Origin: UBA1413 sp964567485
Lineage (GTDB): Bacteria; Bacteroidota; Bacteroidia; Bacteroidales; Prolixibacteraceae
Length of the DNA stretch: 15,560 nucleotides
Assembly: GCA_964567485.1 (NCBI GenBank)
Contig: CAZMMX010000057.1
Span: 1 to 15,560 of the forward strand
Reading direction: 5' to 3'
The translations under genes were made by a program, and so were the position numbers. The notes beneath the pieces are model-generated. The model worked only from the letters and a program-made list of their open reading frames with translations. It ran no database searches and was not told the DNA's origin. This document shows positions 6,681 through 13,974 of this stretch, one piece after another; the stretch's first letter is position 1; each line of letters opens with the position of its first letter.

Positions 6681-7295
6681 ATGAATTACATTCAATTCCG
6701 GGAGAGGATGGAGGTGCTGTTTTGCTTCAGTACCGACCAGGTGCAGCTCTGTTTCCCCGGGTTTCATCCCGACAATTTCACGCGATGGGTGAAGAAGGGG
6801 GTGCTGGTGCGGCTGAGAAACGGGTGGTATACCTTTCCTCACCTGCTCAGGCAGCCGGGGGCGGCGCATTATTTTGCCAACCGCATCTATCGTCCTTCGT
6901 ACGTCAGTCTGCAGAGCGCCCTGGCCTTTTATGGGGCCATTCCCGAGGGAGTGGTGCAGGTCACCAGTGTCACCACCCTGAAAACCGGTTTTTTCGTGAA
7001 CGATTCAGGAGAGTATACCTACCGGAACATCAAAAAGGAGCTGATGTTCGGGTACCGGCCCCTTCCATTCGGTGATGGGCGGACCATACTGATGGCGACG
7101 CCTGAAAAGGCACTTCTCGATTTTCTCTACCTTTATCCTGAATACCAGTCCGCCGGGGACATGGAGCAACTGCGCCTCGATGAGGATTTCCTCAGGTCGA
7201 CGTTGAATCCGGAAGTTCTGGAAGATTATCTGCCCAGAATGAGAAACAAGGCCATGCTGAAAAGGTGGCACATGCTAAAAAATGTATATTTTTAA
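6681..7295 (+). CDS. AbiEi-like winged-helix protein (orphan type IV antitoxin-family regulator)
   Basis: 204 residues, complete. Residues 1-60 look like the N-terminal winged helix of the AbiEi family: FHPDNFTRWVKKGVLVRL followed by NGWYTF. Residues about 85-160 match the AbiEi body: YVSLQSALAFYGAIPE, then VTSVTT, and near the end ATPEKALLDFLYL (139-151). In AbiE systems AbiEi is an antitoxin and autorepressor paired with the nucleotidyltransferase toxin AbiEii. No AbiEii motif (GGTaL...D-D) follows here; the next gene is glpK, 21 bases downstream on the same strand. It is therefore either a solitary antitoxin left after toxin loss or a family member recruited as a transcription factor. Its position at the head of the glycerol block makes the second option attractive but unproven. 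Base composition is like the neighbouring core genes rather than the AT-rich toxin-antitoxin pairs. Confidence 0.75.
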   Translation: MNYIQFRERMEVLFCFSTDQVQLCFPGFHPDNFTRWVKKGVLVRLRNGWYTFPHLLRQPGAAHYFANRIYRPSYVSLQSALAFYGAIPEGVVQVTSVTTLKTGFFVNDSGEYTYRNIKKELMFGYRPLPFGDGRTILMATPEKALLDFLYLYPEYQSAGDMEQLRLDEDFLRSTLNPEVLEDYLPRMRNKAMLKRWHMLKNVYF

Positions 7296-7316
7296 GGGAT
7301 TGTAAAACCTGACCCT

Positions 7317-8968
7317 ATGGAAAAGTACATATTGTCGCTCGATTCGGGGACGACCAGCAACCGTGCTATTTTGTTCGACCATCGTGGCGAGATTGTGAGT
7401 GTCGCCAACCAGGAGTTTGCGCAGGTCTATCCGCGTCCCGGCTGGGTGGAGCATGATGCGCGCACCATTTGGCGTACGCAGCTGGCGGTGGCGCAGCGGG
7501 TGATCCGCCAGCAGGGCGTTTCCGCGGAGCGGGTGATGGCCATTGGCATCACCAACCAGCGGGAGACCACCATCCTGTGGAACCGCGAAACCGGGGAACC
7601 CGTGTGCAATGCCATCGTGTGGCAGGACCGTCGCACCTCGGCGCTCTGTGACAAGTTGGTGAAAAAGGGGCATGAGAAGATGATCGCCGAAAAGACGGGA
7701 CTGGTCATCGACGCCTATTTTTCGGCCACCAAGATACGGTGGATCCTCGACCACGTGGCCGGAGCCCGCAAGCTCGCCGACGAGGGAAAACTGGCCTTTG
7801 GCACCGTCGACAGTTGGTTGATCTGGAACTTCACCAAGGGGGCTCTTCACATCACCGACGTGACGAATGCCAGCCGCACCATGCTTTTTAATATCCACAC
7901 CCTGGAATGGGATCCTGAGCTCCTCGCCCTTTTGGGCATTCCGGCGTCACTGCTTCCGGAAGTGCGTTCCAGCAGTGAAATTTACGGCACCACGGCCCGC
8001 GAGTTCTTCGGCAGGGAGATTCCCCTGGGCGGCATCGCCGGGGACCAGCAGTCGGCCCTGTTCGGACAGATGTGCCTGCAGGAGGGCATGGTCAAGAACA
8101 CTTACGGCACCGGCTGTTTTGTGATGATGAACACCGGCAGCAAGCCCATCCTCTCGAAGAACAAGCTGCTGAGCACCATCGCCTGGAAGATCGGGGAGGA
8201 GGTGACCTATGCCATCGAGGGGAGTATTTTCATGGGCGGGGCCACGGTACAGTGGCTCCGTGACCAGCTGGGGCTGATCCGCAAGTCGCCCGACATCGAG
8301 GAGCTGGCCCTTCAGGTCGAGGACAATGGGGGTGTTTACCTGGTTCCTGGTTTCGTGGGACTGGGGGCGCCGCATTGGGATCCTTACGCCACGGGGATGA
8401 TCATCGGGCTGAGCCGCGGCAGCAGCAAGGGGCACCTCGCCCGGGCCGCCCTCGAGAGCATCGCCTACAGCTCCATGGAAGTGATCAACACCATGGCCGA
8501 CGATGCCGGCATTCCGGTGGCGGAACTGCGCGTCGACGGTGGCGCCTCGGTCAACAACCTGCTGATGCAGATCCAGGCCGACACCATCATGAAAAGGGTG
8601 GTGCGACCCCGGGTGACCGAGACTACGGCGCTGGGGGCTGCTTACCTGGCCGGACTGGCCTGCGGATTCTGGCAGGGAACCGACGAGTTGCTGCAGCAGT
8701 GGCAGGTNNNNNNNNNNNNNNNNNNNNNNNNNNNNNNNNNNNNNNNNNNNNNNNNNNNNNNNNNNNNNNNNNNNNNNNNNNNNNNNNNNNNNNNNNNNNN
8801 NNNNNNNGACTGGCCTGCGGATTCTGGCAGGGAACCGACGAGTTGCTGCAGCAGTGGCAGGTGGAAAGGGCCTTTTACCCCGTCGAAGAACCCGAGGAAA
8901 TGGAAAAACGCATCGCTCAGTGGAAAAAAGCAGTGGAAAGGGCCAAAGGATGGACCGGTGACCGGTGA
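7317..8968 (+). CDS. glpK: Glycerol kinase (split by an assembly gap)
   Basis: ATP-dependent phosphorylation of glycerol to sn-glycerol-3-phosphate in the cytoplasm, FGGY kinase family. Collapsing the duplicated 55 bp and Ns (155 bases) gives one 1497-base frame, 498 residues, close to E. coli GlpK (502). The apparent longer frame to 9011 is an artefact of the gap. Visible motifs are the phosphate-binding DSGTTSNRA (9-17), the substrate-binding TNQRET (79-84), W103 in the VWQDRRT segment, the catalytic Asp243 in AGDQQSALFG, the FGGY signature near 258-270 (NTYGTGCF), and the ADP-binding DGGASVNNLLMQ (407-418) plus TTALGAAYLAG (436-446). The true C-terminus is KGWTGDR. The start ATG has no visible Shine-Dalgarno and lies 21 bases after the AbiEi-like gene. 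glpD and glpF follow beyond an intervening toxin-antitoxin pair. Confidence 0.95.
8653..8862. other. Assembly gap (N at 8708-8807) flanked by identical 55-bp contig ends
   Basis: Bases 8653-8707 equal 8808-8862 over exactly 55 bp around exactly 100 Ns, the same geometry as the gap at 4250. Removing one copy and the Ns restores glpK to normal length. Confidence 0.9.
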
Positions 8969-9017
8969 CCTAAGTCCCGGTGACTGGTTTGTACCCATCA
9001 AATTACATTGATTTGTG

Positions 9018-9025
9018 TACCTTTG
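9018..9025 (+). promoter_or_regulatory. Bacteroidota -7 element for the RelE/ParE-type module
   Basis: TACCTTTG is an exact TAnnTTTG match, ending 31 bases before the antitoxin ATG at 9057. The nearest TTTG elements upstream are not at the optimal distance. It shows that the module has its own transcription start inside the glycerol cluster, which may also feed glpD. Confidence 0.55.
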
Positions 9026-9056
9026 AATTAATTAACAGGACTTTTAAACAGGCAAT

Positions 9057-9293
9057 ATGACTTCAGTTGAAATAAAAAAACGACTCATCGCTAAGATTCG
9101 AAAAACTGACAACGATAGTTTACTTGAGGAGGCTTATCGACTGTTTGAGTTGGAGGATAATGATTTAGGGGTTTACGAGCTCTCCGAGGAACAGAAGTTT
9201 GCCGTTCATGAAGCTATGGAACAGATCAAGCGTGGAGATGTTCTGACCAATGACCAGGCAGATAATGAAATTGATATATGGTTAAAAGAGTAA
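9057..9293 (+). CDS. Antitoxin of a RelE/ParE-type module
   Basis: 78 residues, acidic. The N-terminus (MTSVEIKKRLIAKIRKTDNDSLLEEAYRLFEL in part) is helical. The C-terminus, with LSEEQK, AMEQIKRGDVLTNDQADNEIDIWL, follows a pattern common in small Bacteroidota antitoxins beside RelE/ParE toxins: a helix with QI-G, then an N-[DE]--------WL end. It would bind the toxin encoded immediately downstream and probably repress the shared promoter. Its last 16 bases overlap the toxin start, a typical translational coupling. The region is clearly more AT-rich than glpK and glpD on either side, which suggests acquisition. The class is assigned mainly from size, order and overlap; exact family uncertain. 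Confidence 0.75.
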   Translation: MTSVEIKKRLIAKIRKTDNDSLLEEAYRLFELEDNDLGVYELSEEQKFAVHEAMEQIKRGDVLTNDQADNEIDIWLKE

Positions 9294-9571
9294 TCTGGAC
9301 AAGGCGGGCGCAAAATGACAGGAAAGCTATTTTAACCTATTGGAATGAGCGAAATCAATCCAAGGCATATAGTAAGAAACTTGACCAACTGTTAAGACAC
9401 GCAATTAAAATCATCTGTAATTTTCCAGGAATTGGAAAACCAACAACTGACAAGGACATCAGAGTTAAAATTGTGAAGGACTATCTGATTATCTATAGAA
9501 GGGTAGGTTCCACGATTTATATTCTAACAGTCTGGGACAGTCGTCAAAATCCTGAAAAATTAGATTATTAG
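9278..9571 (+). CDS. Type II toxin, RelE/ParE family
   Basis: 97 residues, basic. Features of the RelE/ParE fold are visible: an N-terminal strand and helix (VIWTRRAQNDRKAILTYW, residues 5-22), a central helix with KLDQLLRHAIKIICNFPGIGKPT, then strands VKIVKDYLIIYRRV and IYILTVWDSRQNPEKL (78-95). The last WD-RQ-P-[KE]L is typical of ParE-like toxins of Bacteroidota. Toxins of this fold either cut mRNA on the ribosome or poison DNA gyrase; sequence alone does not decide here. The start ATG at 9278 lies within the antitoxin gene (16-base overlap). The stop is 30 bases before glpD, with no promoter or terminator recognised in that gap, so glpD may share this transcript. Confidence 0.85.
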   Translation: MVKRVIWTRRAQNDRKAILTYWNERNQSKAYSKKLDQLLRHAIKIICNFPGIGKPTTDKDIRVKIVKDYLIIYRRVGSTIYILTVWDSRQNPEKLDY

Positions 9572-9601
9572 ATTGATCGAAAACTTTCAATTCAATTACA
9601 C

Positions 9602-11173
9602 ATGAAACGAGATAATTTCCTAAAGAAAGTCAGGAAGAGAGGGACCTGGGATGTTATAGTGATTGGCGGTGGGGCGACTGGCCTCGGGGTGGCTGTGGAT
9701 GCTGCGAGCCGTGGCTATAAGACCCTGCTGCTCGAGCAGAGTGATTTTGCCAAGGGCACCTCCAGCCGGAGCACCAAGCTGGTGCATGGCGGGGTTCGTT
9801 ACCTCCAGCAGGGCGACATAGGCTTGGTCATGGAGGCCCTGCGTGAGCGGGGGTTGATGATCCGCAATGCTCCCCACCTGGTGTACAACCGTTCCTTTGT
9901 GATCCCCTCCTATGAGTGGTGGGGGAGTTCCTTTTACACCATGGGACTCAAGGTGTACGATCTTCTGGCCGGGAAGCTCGGACTGGGCGACTCGCGGATG
10001 CTCAACCGGGAGGAGGCTTTGGAGGCGCTGCCCACCCTGGTGGAGGAGGGGCTGAAAGGAGGCACCATCTATCACGACGGACAGTTTGACGATGCCCGCA
10101 TGGCGGTCAGTCTGGCCCAGACCTGTGCCGACCACGGGGGTGTACTGCTCAACTACTGCAAGGTCACAGGGCTTCTTCGCGAGGAGGAAGTGGTCAGCGG
10201 GGTGACGGCGGTCGATCAGCTCACAGGAGAGGAGTTCCGGCTGAAGGCCAAGGCGGTGGTTAACGCCACCGGGGTCTTCGTTGATGAGATCATACATATG
10301 GACGACCCGGAGGCCAAGGCAAAGATCACCCCGAGTCAGGGGATCCACCTGGTGGTAGCCCGGGAATTTCTGCCCGAGGATGCCGCGGTGATGGTTCCCA
10401 ACACCTCTGACGGAAGGGTCATGTTTGCCGTGCCCTGGCGGAAACATGTGATCATCGGCACTACCGACACCCCCATTAAGGAACACTCGCTGGAGCCCAT
10501 GCCCCTGGATGAGGAGGTGGATTTTCTGCTCACCACGGCCGGACAGTATCTGGTGCGGCAGCCCGAGCGCTCCGACGTGCTGAGTGTCTTTGCGGGTTTG
10601 CGTCCGTTGGCCAAACCCGACCAGAAGAAGAAAAAGGCCAAGACCAAGGAGATCTCACGGAGCCACAAGATCATCGTGTCATTGTCGGGATTGGTGACCA
10701 TCACAGGGGGCAAGTGGACGACCTACCGGAAGATGGCGGAAGATGTGGTGGAGAAGGTGGCGATTCTGGGGGGACTTCCTGAGCGGGAGTGCATCACCAG
10801 GCACCTGCCCATCCATGGTTACCGTGTCGATGCCGATCCTGTGGGCGATGCTTTGGCCTGCTATGGTTCCGACAAGGAAGATATGATGGCTCTGACGGCC
10901 GAAAATCCCGCCTGGGGAGAGTGGCTGAGCGAGAAGCTGGAGATTTTGCGGGCCCAGGTGATCTGGGCCGTCAGGGAGGAGATGGCCGAGACCGTTGAGG
11001 ATGTGTTGGCGCGTCGCACGCGGGCCCTTTTTCTCGATGCCCGTGAGAGCATCCGCATGGCCCCGGTGGTGGCCATTCTTATGGCCCGGGAGAAGGGAAA
11101 AAATAAGGAGTGGGAAGCCCGGCAGGTGGAGGAATTCACGGCGCTGGCCCAGCGGTACCTGCTGAAGCCTTAG
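9602..11173 (+). CDS. glpD: FAD-dependent glycerol-3-phosphate dehydrogenase
   Basis: 523 residues. Oxidises sn-glycerol-3-phosphate to dihydroxyacetone phosphate at the inner face of the cytoplasmic membrane, passing electrons to quinone. The FAD-binding Rossmann motif is DVIVIGGGATGLG (17-29), followed by the family signature GTSSRSTKLVHGGVRYL (52-68). Substrate-site elements include AGLRPL (331-336) and GGKWTTYR (369-376). The C-terminal helical DAO_C domain runs from about 400 to 500. A short lysine-rich insert (about 341-349) lies between the AGLRPL strand and SRSHKI, in a loop that varies among homologues. No signal peptide or membrane segment is present, as expected for a peripheral protein. 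It follows the toxin gene by 30 bases and precedes glpF by 194 bases. The start is the first in-frame ATG; no Shine-Dalgarno is seen. Confidence 0.95.
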   Translation: MKRDNFLKKVRKRGTWDVIVIGGGATGLGVAVDAASRGYKTLLLEQSDFAKGTSSRSTKLVHGGVRYLQQGDIGLVMEALRERGLMIRNAPHLVYNRSFVIPSYEWWGSSFYTMGLKVYDLLAGKLGLGDSRMLNREEALEALPTLVEEGLKGGTIYHDGQFDDARMAVSLAQTCADHGGVLLNYCKVTGLLREEEVVSGVTAVDQLTGEEFRLKAKAVVNATGVFVDEIIHMDDPEAKAKITPSQGIHLVVAREFLPEDAAVMVPNTSDGRVMFAVPWRKHVIIGTTDTPIKEHSLEPMPLDEEVDFLLTTAGQYLVRQPERSDVLSVFAGLRPLAKPDQKKKKAKTKEISRSHKIIVSLSGLVTITGGKWTTYRKMAEDVVEKVAILGGLPERECITRHLPIHGYRVDADPVGDALACYGSDKEDMMALTAENPAWGEWLSEKLEILRAQVIWAVREEMAETVEDVLARRTRALFLDARESIRMAPVVAILMAREKGKNKEWEARQVEEFTALAQRYLLKP

Positions 11174-11213
11174 CCGACGGGGCCGGTGCGGTTTAAGGGA
11201 TTATGGGCCGTGC

Positions 11214-11330
11214 AAACGGTTATAATCGTTTATATACGGGAGCCATGTATTTCATAGCAGACGTATACGGTTATAATCGATGGACCCAGGTACAAACGAC
11301 TAAATCATTTATAAGCGGTTACGATAATCC
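11214..11330. repeat. Cluster of near-palindromic repeats upstream of glpF (candidate operators)
   Basis: AAACGGTTATAATCGTTT at 11214-11231 is a near-perfect 18-bp palindrome (8 of 9 half-site bases pair). Its core ACGGTTATAATCG recurs exactly at 11267-11279, 51 bp away. A degenerate version, AAACGACTAAATCATTT, is at 11294-11310. GCGGTTACGATAATC at about 11315-11329 is a related half-site arrangement. They fill the 194-bp spacer before glpF, where a regulator of the glycerol genes would be expected to bind. The binding protein is not identified. Confidence 0.55.
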
Positions 11331-11367
11331 AAAATCATCAATTATTCATTCAAACTAAAGGGGTATC

Positions 11368-12114
11368 ATGGAGGAGTATTTTGCGGAATTTCTGGGGACT
11401 TTCCTGTTGATTGTCCTGGGCAACGGGGTGGTGGCCAATGTTAATTTGAACAAGACTTACAGTCATGGTGGCGGGTGGATCGTCATCACGGCGGGGTGGG
11501 GCATGGCGGTGTTTGTGGGGGTTTTTGCCACCCAGGACATCAGCGGTGCCCATCTCAATCCGGCCGTGACCCTGGGGTTGGCGTTGGCGGGGCTCTTTGA
11601 GTGGGGCAGGGTGGTGCCCTTCGTGGTGGCCCAGGTGATGGGGGGTATGGCGGGGGCCTTCATTGTCTATCTCTTTTTCATCGACCATTTCAGGGCCACG
11701 CGCACTCCCGGGACCCGCAAGAACTGTTTCTGCACGGCGCCGGCGATCCGCCACTATCGGAACAACTTCTTCTCGGAGATGGTGGGCACCTTCATCCTGG
11801 TGTTGGCGGTGCTGCTGATTCATCTGCCGTCGCTTGAGATTGCCGGGGTCGACTCGGCCAAGGTGGGACTGGGATCCCTGGAAGCCCTGCCGGTGGGATT
11901 GCTGGTCTTCGCCATTGGTCTGAGTCTGGGCGGCACCACTGGCTATGCCATCAATCCGGCCCGTGACCTGGGGCCCCGCATCGTCCACGCCCTGCTGCCG
12001 CTTCCTGAGAAGGACGATACCGACTGGGCCTATGCCTGGGTTCCGGTGCTGGGACCCGCTGCCGGCGCCGGCGTGGCCGTGCTGGTATGGATGGTGATGC
12101 ACCATCTGGGCTAA
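11368..12114 (+). CDS. glpF: Glycerol uptake facilitator (aquaglyceroporin)
   Basis: 248 residues, MIP channel of the inner membrane with six transmembrane helices and two half-helices. It lets glycerol and similar small polyols diffuse into the cell, where GlpK traps them. Both signature loops are present: SGAHLNPAVTLG (59-70) and GYAINPARDLGPR (192-204). The NPARD aspartate is typical of glycerol facilitators rather than water channels. W44 lies 20 residues before the first NPA Asn, as W48 does in E. coli GlpF, and R199 matches the filter Arg. The position of E. coli F200 is Tyr193 here. A purine-rich AAAGGGG lies a few bases before the ATG, one of the few Shine-Dalgarno-like sites in the window. 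Repeats at 11214-11330 precede it. Confidence 0.93.
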   Translation: MEEYFAEFLGTFLLIVLGNGVVANVNLNKTYSHGGGWIVITAGWGMAVFVGVFATQDISGAHLNPAVTLGLALAGLFEWGRVVPFVVAQVMGGMAGAFIVYLFFIDHFRATRTPGTRKNCFCTAPAIRHYRNNFFSEMVGTFILVLAVLLIHLPSLEIAGVDSAKVGLGSLEALPVGLLVFAIGLSLGGTTGYAINPARDLGPRIVHALLPLPEKDDTDWAYAWVPVLGPAAGAGVAVLVWMVMHHLG

Positions 12115-12133
12115 ACAAAAAACTGACGAATGC

Positions 12134-12164
12134 TTGAATAGGAAAGAAAATATCCCCATATTTG
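12134..12164 (+). promoter_or_regulatory. Probable promoter of the M48 protease gene
   Basis: TTG at 12134-12136, a 20-bp spacer, then CATATTTG at 12157-12164 (one base off TAnnTTTG). Transcription would start near 12170, giving a leader of about 85 bases that includes the hairpin region at 12176-12221. Confidence 0.4.
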
Positions 12165-12175
12165 ATATTATAAAA

Positions 12176-12221
12176 CCGGAACCCCCTCCGATTTTTCCGG
12201 AAATCGGGTCCTGGATTCCGG
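12176..12221 (+). repeat. Nested inverted repeat in the presumed leader of the M48 gene
   Basis: Outer arms CCGGAA (12176-12181) and TTCCGG (12216-12221) enclose an inner stem CCGATTT (12188-12194) / AAATCGG (12201-12207) with loop TTCCGG. A G4A5 stretch, not a T-run, follows, so it is not a standard terminator for glpF on the plus strand. It could be a leader structure or a copy of the extragenic palindrome at 557-582. Confidence 0.45.
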
Positions 12222-12254
12222 GGAAAAATTAAGGTTAACCAAAAATAGTATACC

Positions 12255-13721
12255 ATGAAGAGCCTGAATATCACTGCCAAGGTAGTTGTCCTGCTGTCCG
12301 TATTGGTGATGATACCGTCGTGTGCCATTAATCCGGTGACGGGAAAGCGGCAGATTATGCTGATGTCGGAAGCCCAGGAGATCGCCATGGGGCAGTCTTA
12401 TGATCCGCAGGTGCTGGCCACTTTTGGGGTGTATCCCGACCAGAAACTCCAGAATTTCGTGCAACAGCTCGGCAACGAGATGGGGAAGATTTCGCATCGT
12501 CCGAATCTGCAATACAACATCAGGGTGGTGGATTCTCCGGTGGTGAATGCCTTTGCGGTTCCGGGGGGATATATCTACCTCACCCGTGGCATATTGGCGC
12601 AGTTCAACAATGAGGCAGAGCTGGCGGGGGTATTGGGGCATGAGATGGGTCATGTGACGGCGCGTCATTCGGTGAGCCAGCAGACCAAGCAGACGCTGGG
12701 ACAGATTGCCCTGATCGGGGGGATGATCCTGTCGCCGCAGCTTGCGGAAATGGGAGAGATGGCCATGCAGGGCATGCAGTTGCTCTTTCTGAAGTTCAGC
12801 CGTGATGACGAGCGGGAAGCCGACAAGCTGGGGGCAGAATATGCTTCGAAAACAGGGTACGATGCCCATAAGATGGCCGATTTCTTCCAGGTGCTCAATA
12901 AGATGAACATGTCGGAATCGGAAGGGGGAGTGCCCACCTTCCTGTCGACGCATCCCGATCCGGGTGACCGTGAGAATTCGGTGAACCAATACGCCACGCA
13001 ATGGCAGCAGACCCTGCAGAACAGAAACTGGAAAGTGAACAAGGAGAGTTACCTGCAGTTGGTCGATGGCTTAGTGTATGGTGAAGACCCGCGTCAGGGC
13101 TTTGTGGAGGGAAATACATTTTATCATCCGGAACTGCGGTTCCGTTATAGTTTTCCGAATGGCTGGAAGTTTGAGAATTCTCCCATTCAGGTGCAGATGG
13201 CTCCTGCCGACGGAAGCGCGCTGATGCTCTTCACCTTTGCCCCGGGGAGCAACCTGCAGGTGGCTGCCGACAGTGCCCTGTTGCAACTGGGGGTGACCGT
13301 GCAGGAGCGGCAGAATGTGACCGTCAACGGACTTCCGGCCATTGCCACGGTCTCTATTCAAACCGGACAGGACCAGTCGACCGGACAGCAGGTCTCCAAC
13401 CAGCTGCTTTCATACTTCTATAATCTCGACGGGAAGTTCTTCGTCCTCCACGGATTGGCGTCGTCACAGAATTTCAGCAAGCTCTTTCCTGTGATGCAGA
13501 TGAGCATGACCTCCTTCGGAAGGCTCACCGATGCTTCGAAGATCAACGTGAAGCCCGACTATCTGCGGGTGAAGAAGGTAACGCGCGCCGGCACCGTGGC
13601 CGAGACCTTCCGCACGCTGGGGGTTCCTGCCGACAGGTACAACGAGCTGGCCTTACTGAATAACATGGAACTCACCGAACGTTTGGCGGTCGGACAGCTG
13701 ATCAAGATCGTCAGTAAATAA
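12255..13721 (+). CDS. M48 family lipoprotein metalloprotease
   Basis: 488 residues. The N-terminus has a charged start, a hydrophobic stretch and VMIPSC with Cys23, a lipoprotein signal, so the mature protein is probably membrane-anchored in the periplasm. The zinc site is GHEMGH (128-133; His129, Glu130, His133) with a third ligand Glu188 in EREADKLG. STHP (231-234) is another M48 mark. The domain order resembles BepA-type and LoiP-type M48 proteases, which degrade misfolded outer-membrane proteins or assist their assembly. Instead of TPR repeats, residues about 270-430 form a beta-rich region of unknown role. Residues about 437-488 (VKKV...GTVAETF...LALLNNM...LAVGQLIKIV) look LysM-like, suggesting peptidoglycan contact. 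It starts 140 bases after glpF and ends before a strong terminator, so it is likely its own transcription unit. Confidence 0.9.
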   Translation: MKSLNITAKVVVLLSVLVMIPSCAINPVTGKRQIMLMSEAQEIAMGQSYDPQVLATFGVYPDQKLQNFVQQLGNEMGKISHRPNLQYNIRVVDSPVVNAFAVPGGYIYLTRGILAQFNNEAELAGVLGHEMGHVTARHSVSQQTKQTLGQIALIGGMILSPQLAEMGEMAMQGMQLLFLKFSRDDEREADKLGAEYASKTGYDAHKMADFFQVLNKMNMSESEGGVPTFLSTHPDPGDRENSVNQYATQWQQTLQNRNWKVNKESYLQLVDGLVYGEDPRQGFVEGNTFYHPELRFRYSFPNGWKFENSPIQVQMAPADGSALMLFTFAPGSNLQVAADSALLQLGVTVQERQNVTVNGLPAIATVSIQTGQDQSTGQQVSNQLLSYFYNLDGKFFVLHGLASSQNFSKLFPVMQMSMTSFGRLTDASKINVKPDYLRVKKVTRAGTVAETFRTLGVPADRYNELALLNNMELTERLAVGQLIKIVSK

Positions 13722-13780
13722 GCAGGTATTTGTTTGCAGGCTCAACCGGGGGTTGATTTCCTGGAGCCATTTATCTGACA

Positions 13781-13819
13781 TGGCCCGGACTGTCGTTCAT
13801 GACGGTCCAGGCCATTTTT
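13781..13819 (+). terminator. Intrinsic terminator after the M48 protease gene
   Basis: A 14-bp imperfect stem, TGGCCCGGACTGTC (13781-13794) with GACGGTCCAGGCCA (13801-13814), has a GTTCAT loop and a T5 tail. It lies 60 bases after the protease stop. A smaller hairpin, TCAACC-GGG-GGTTGA, is just upstream at about 13742-13756. Confidence 0.85.
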
Positions 13820-13918
13820 ATGGATGGATATTATGTCCAGGAAAAAATCGGATTAAATTTATCTGGTTGGTGTTATTAAAGTGTAAGAATAGAAGTAACT
13901 TATTATTTCCAATTGTAC

Positions 13919-13949
13919 TTTGCATTTATAAATTTTACCCGTATATTTG
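13919..13949 (+). promoter_or_regulatory. Textbook Bacteroidota promoter of the higBA module
   Basis: TTTG at 13919-13922, exactly 19 bp, then TATATTTG at 13942-13949. This matches both the -33 and the -7 consensus of the Bacteroidota primary sigma factor. Transcription should start near 13955, which rules out any coding start upstream of that point for the HigB gene. Confidence 0.75.
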
Positions 13950-13974
13950 TAAGACTGCTTTTTTTTGGAGCGGA

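Noticed and set aside
8950..8990. Three closely spaced CCGGTGAC words at the end of glpK
   Set aside because: Two are within the last GlpK codons and the third follows after a short irregular gap. The array is too short to call an operator or a slippage locus.
8863..9011. Alternative glpK end at 9011
   Set aside because: It arises only because the uncollapsed gap shifts the frame. The 55-bp overlap correction puts the stop at 8966-8968, matching normal GlpK length.
9620..10486. A 288-codon open frame on the minus strand opposite glpD
   Set aside because: It is antisense to a gene whose FAD-binding and family motifs are clear on the plus strand. Long antisense frames are expected in GC-rich coding DNA, and the translation resembles no family.
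11350..12159. A 269-codon minus-strand frame covering glpF
   Set aside because: It mirrors the aquaporin gene. The product is His/Gln/Arg-rich and lacks any recognisable domain.
12168..13001. A 277-codon minus-strand frame opposite the M48 protease
   Set aside because: It is antisense to the HEMGH-bearing gene, has no family resemblance and no promoter.
13753..13974. N-terminal extension of the HigB frame
   Set aside because: It begins upstream of both the terminator at 13781-13819 and the promoter at 13919-13949, and does not resemble the HigB family.
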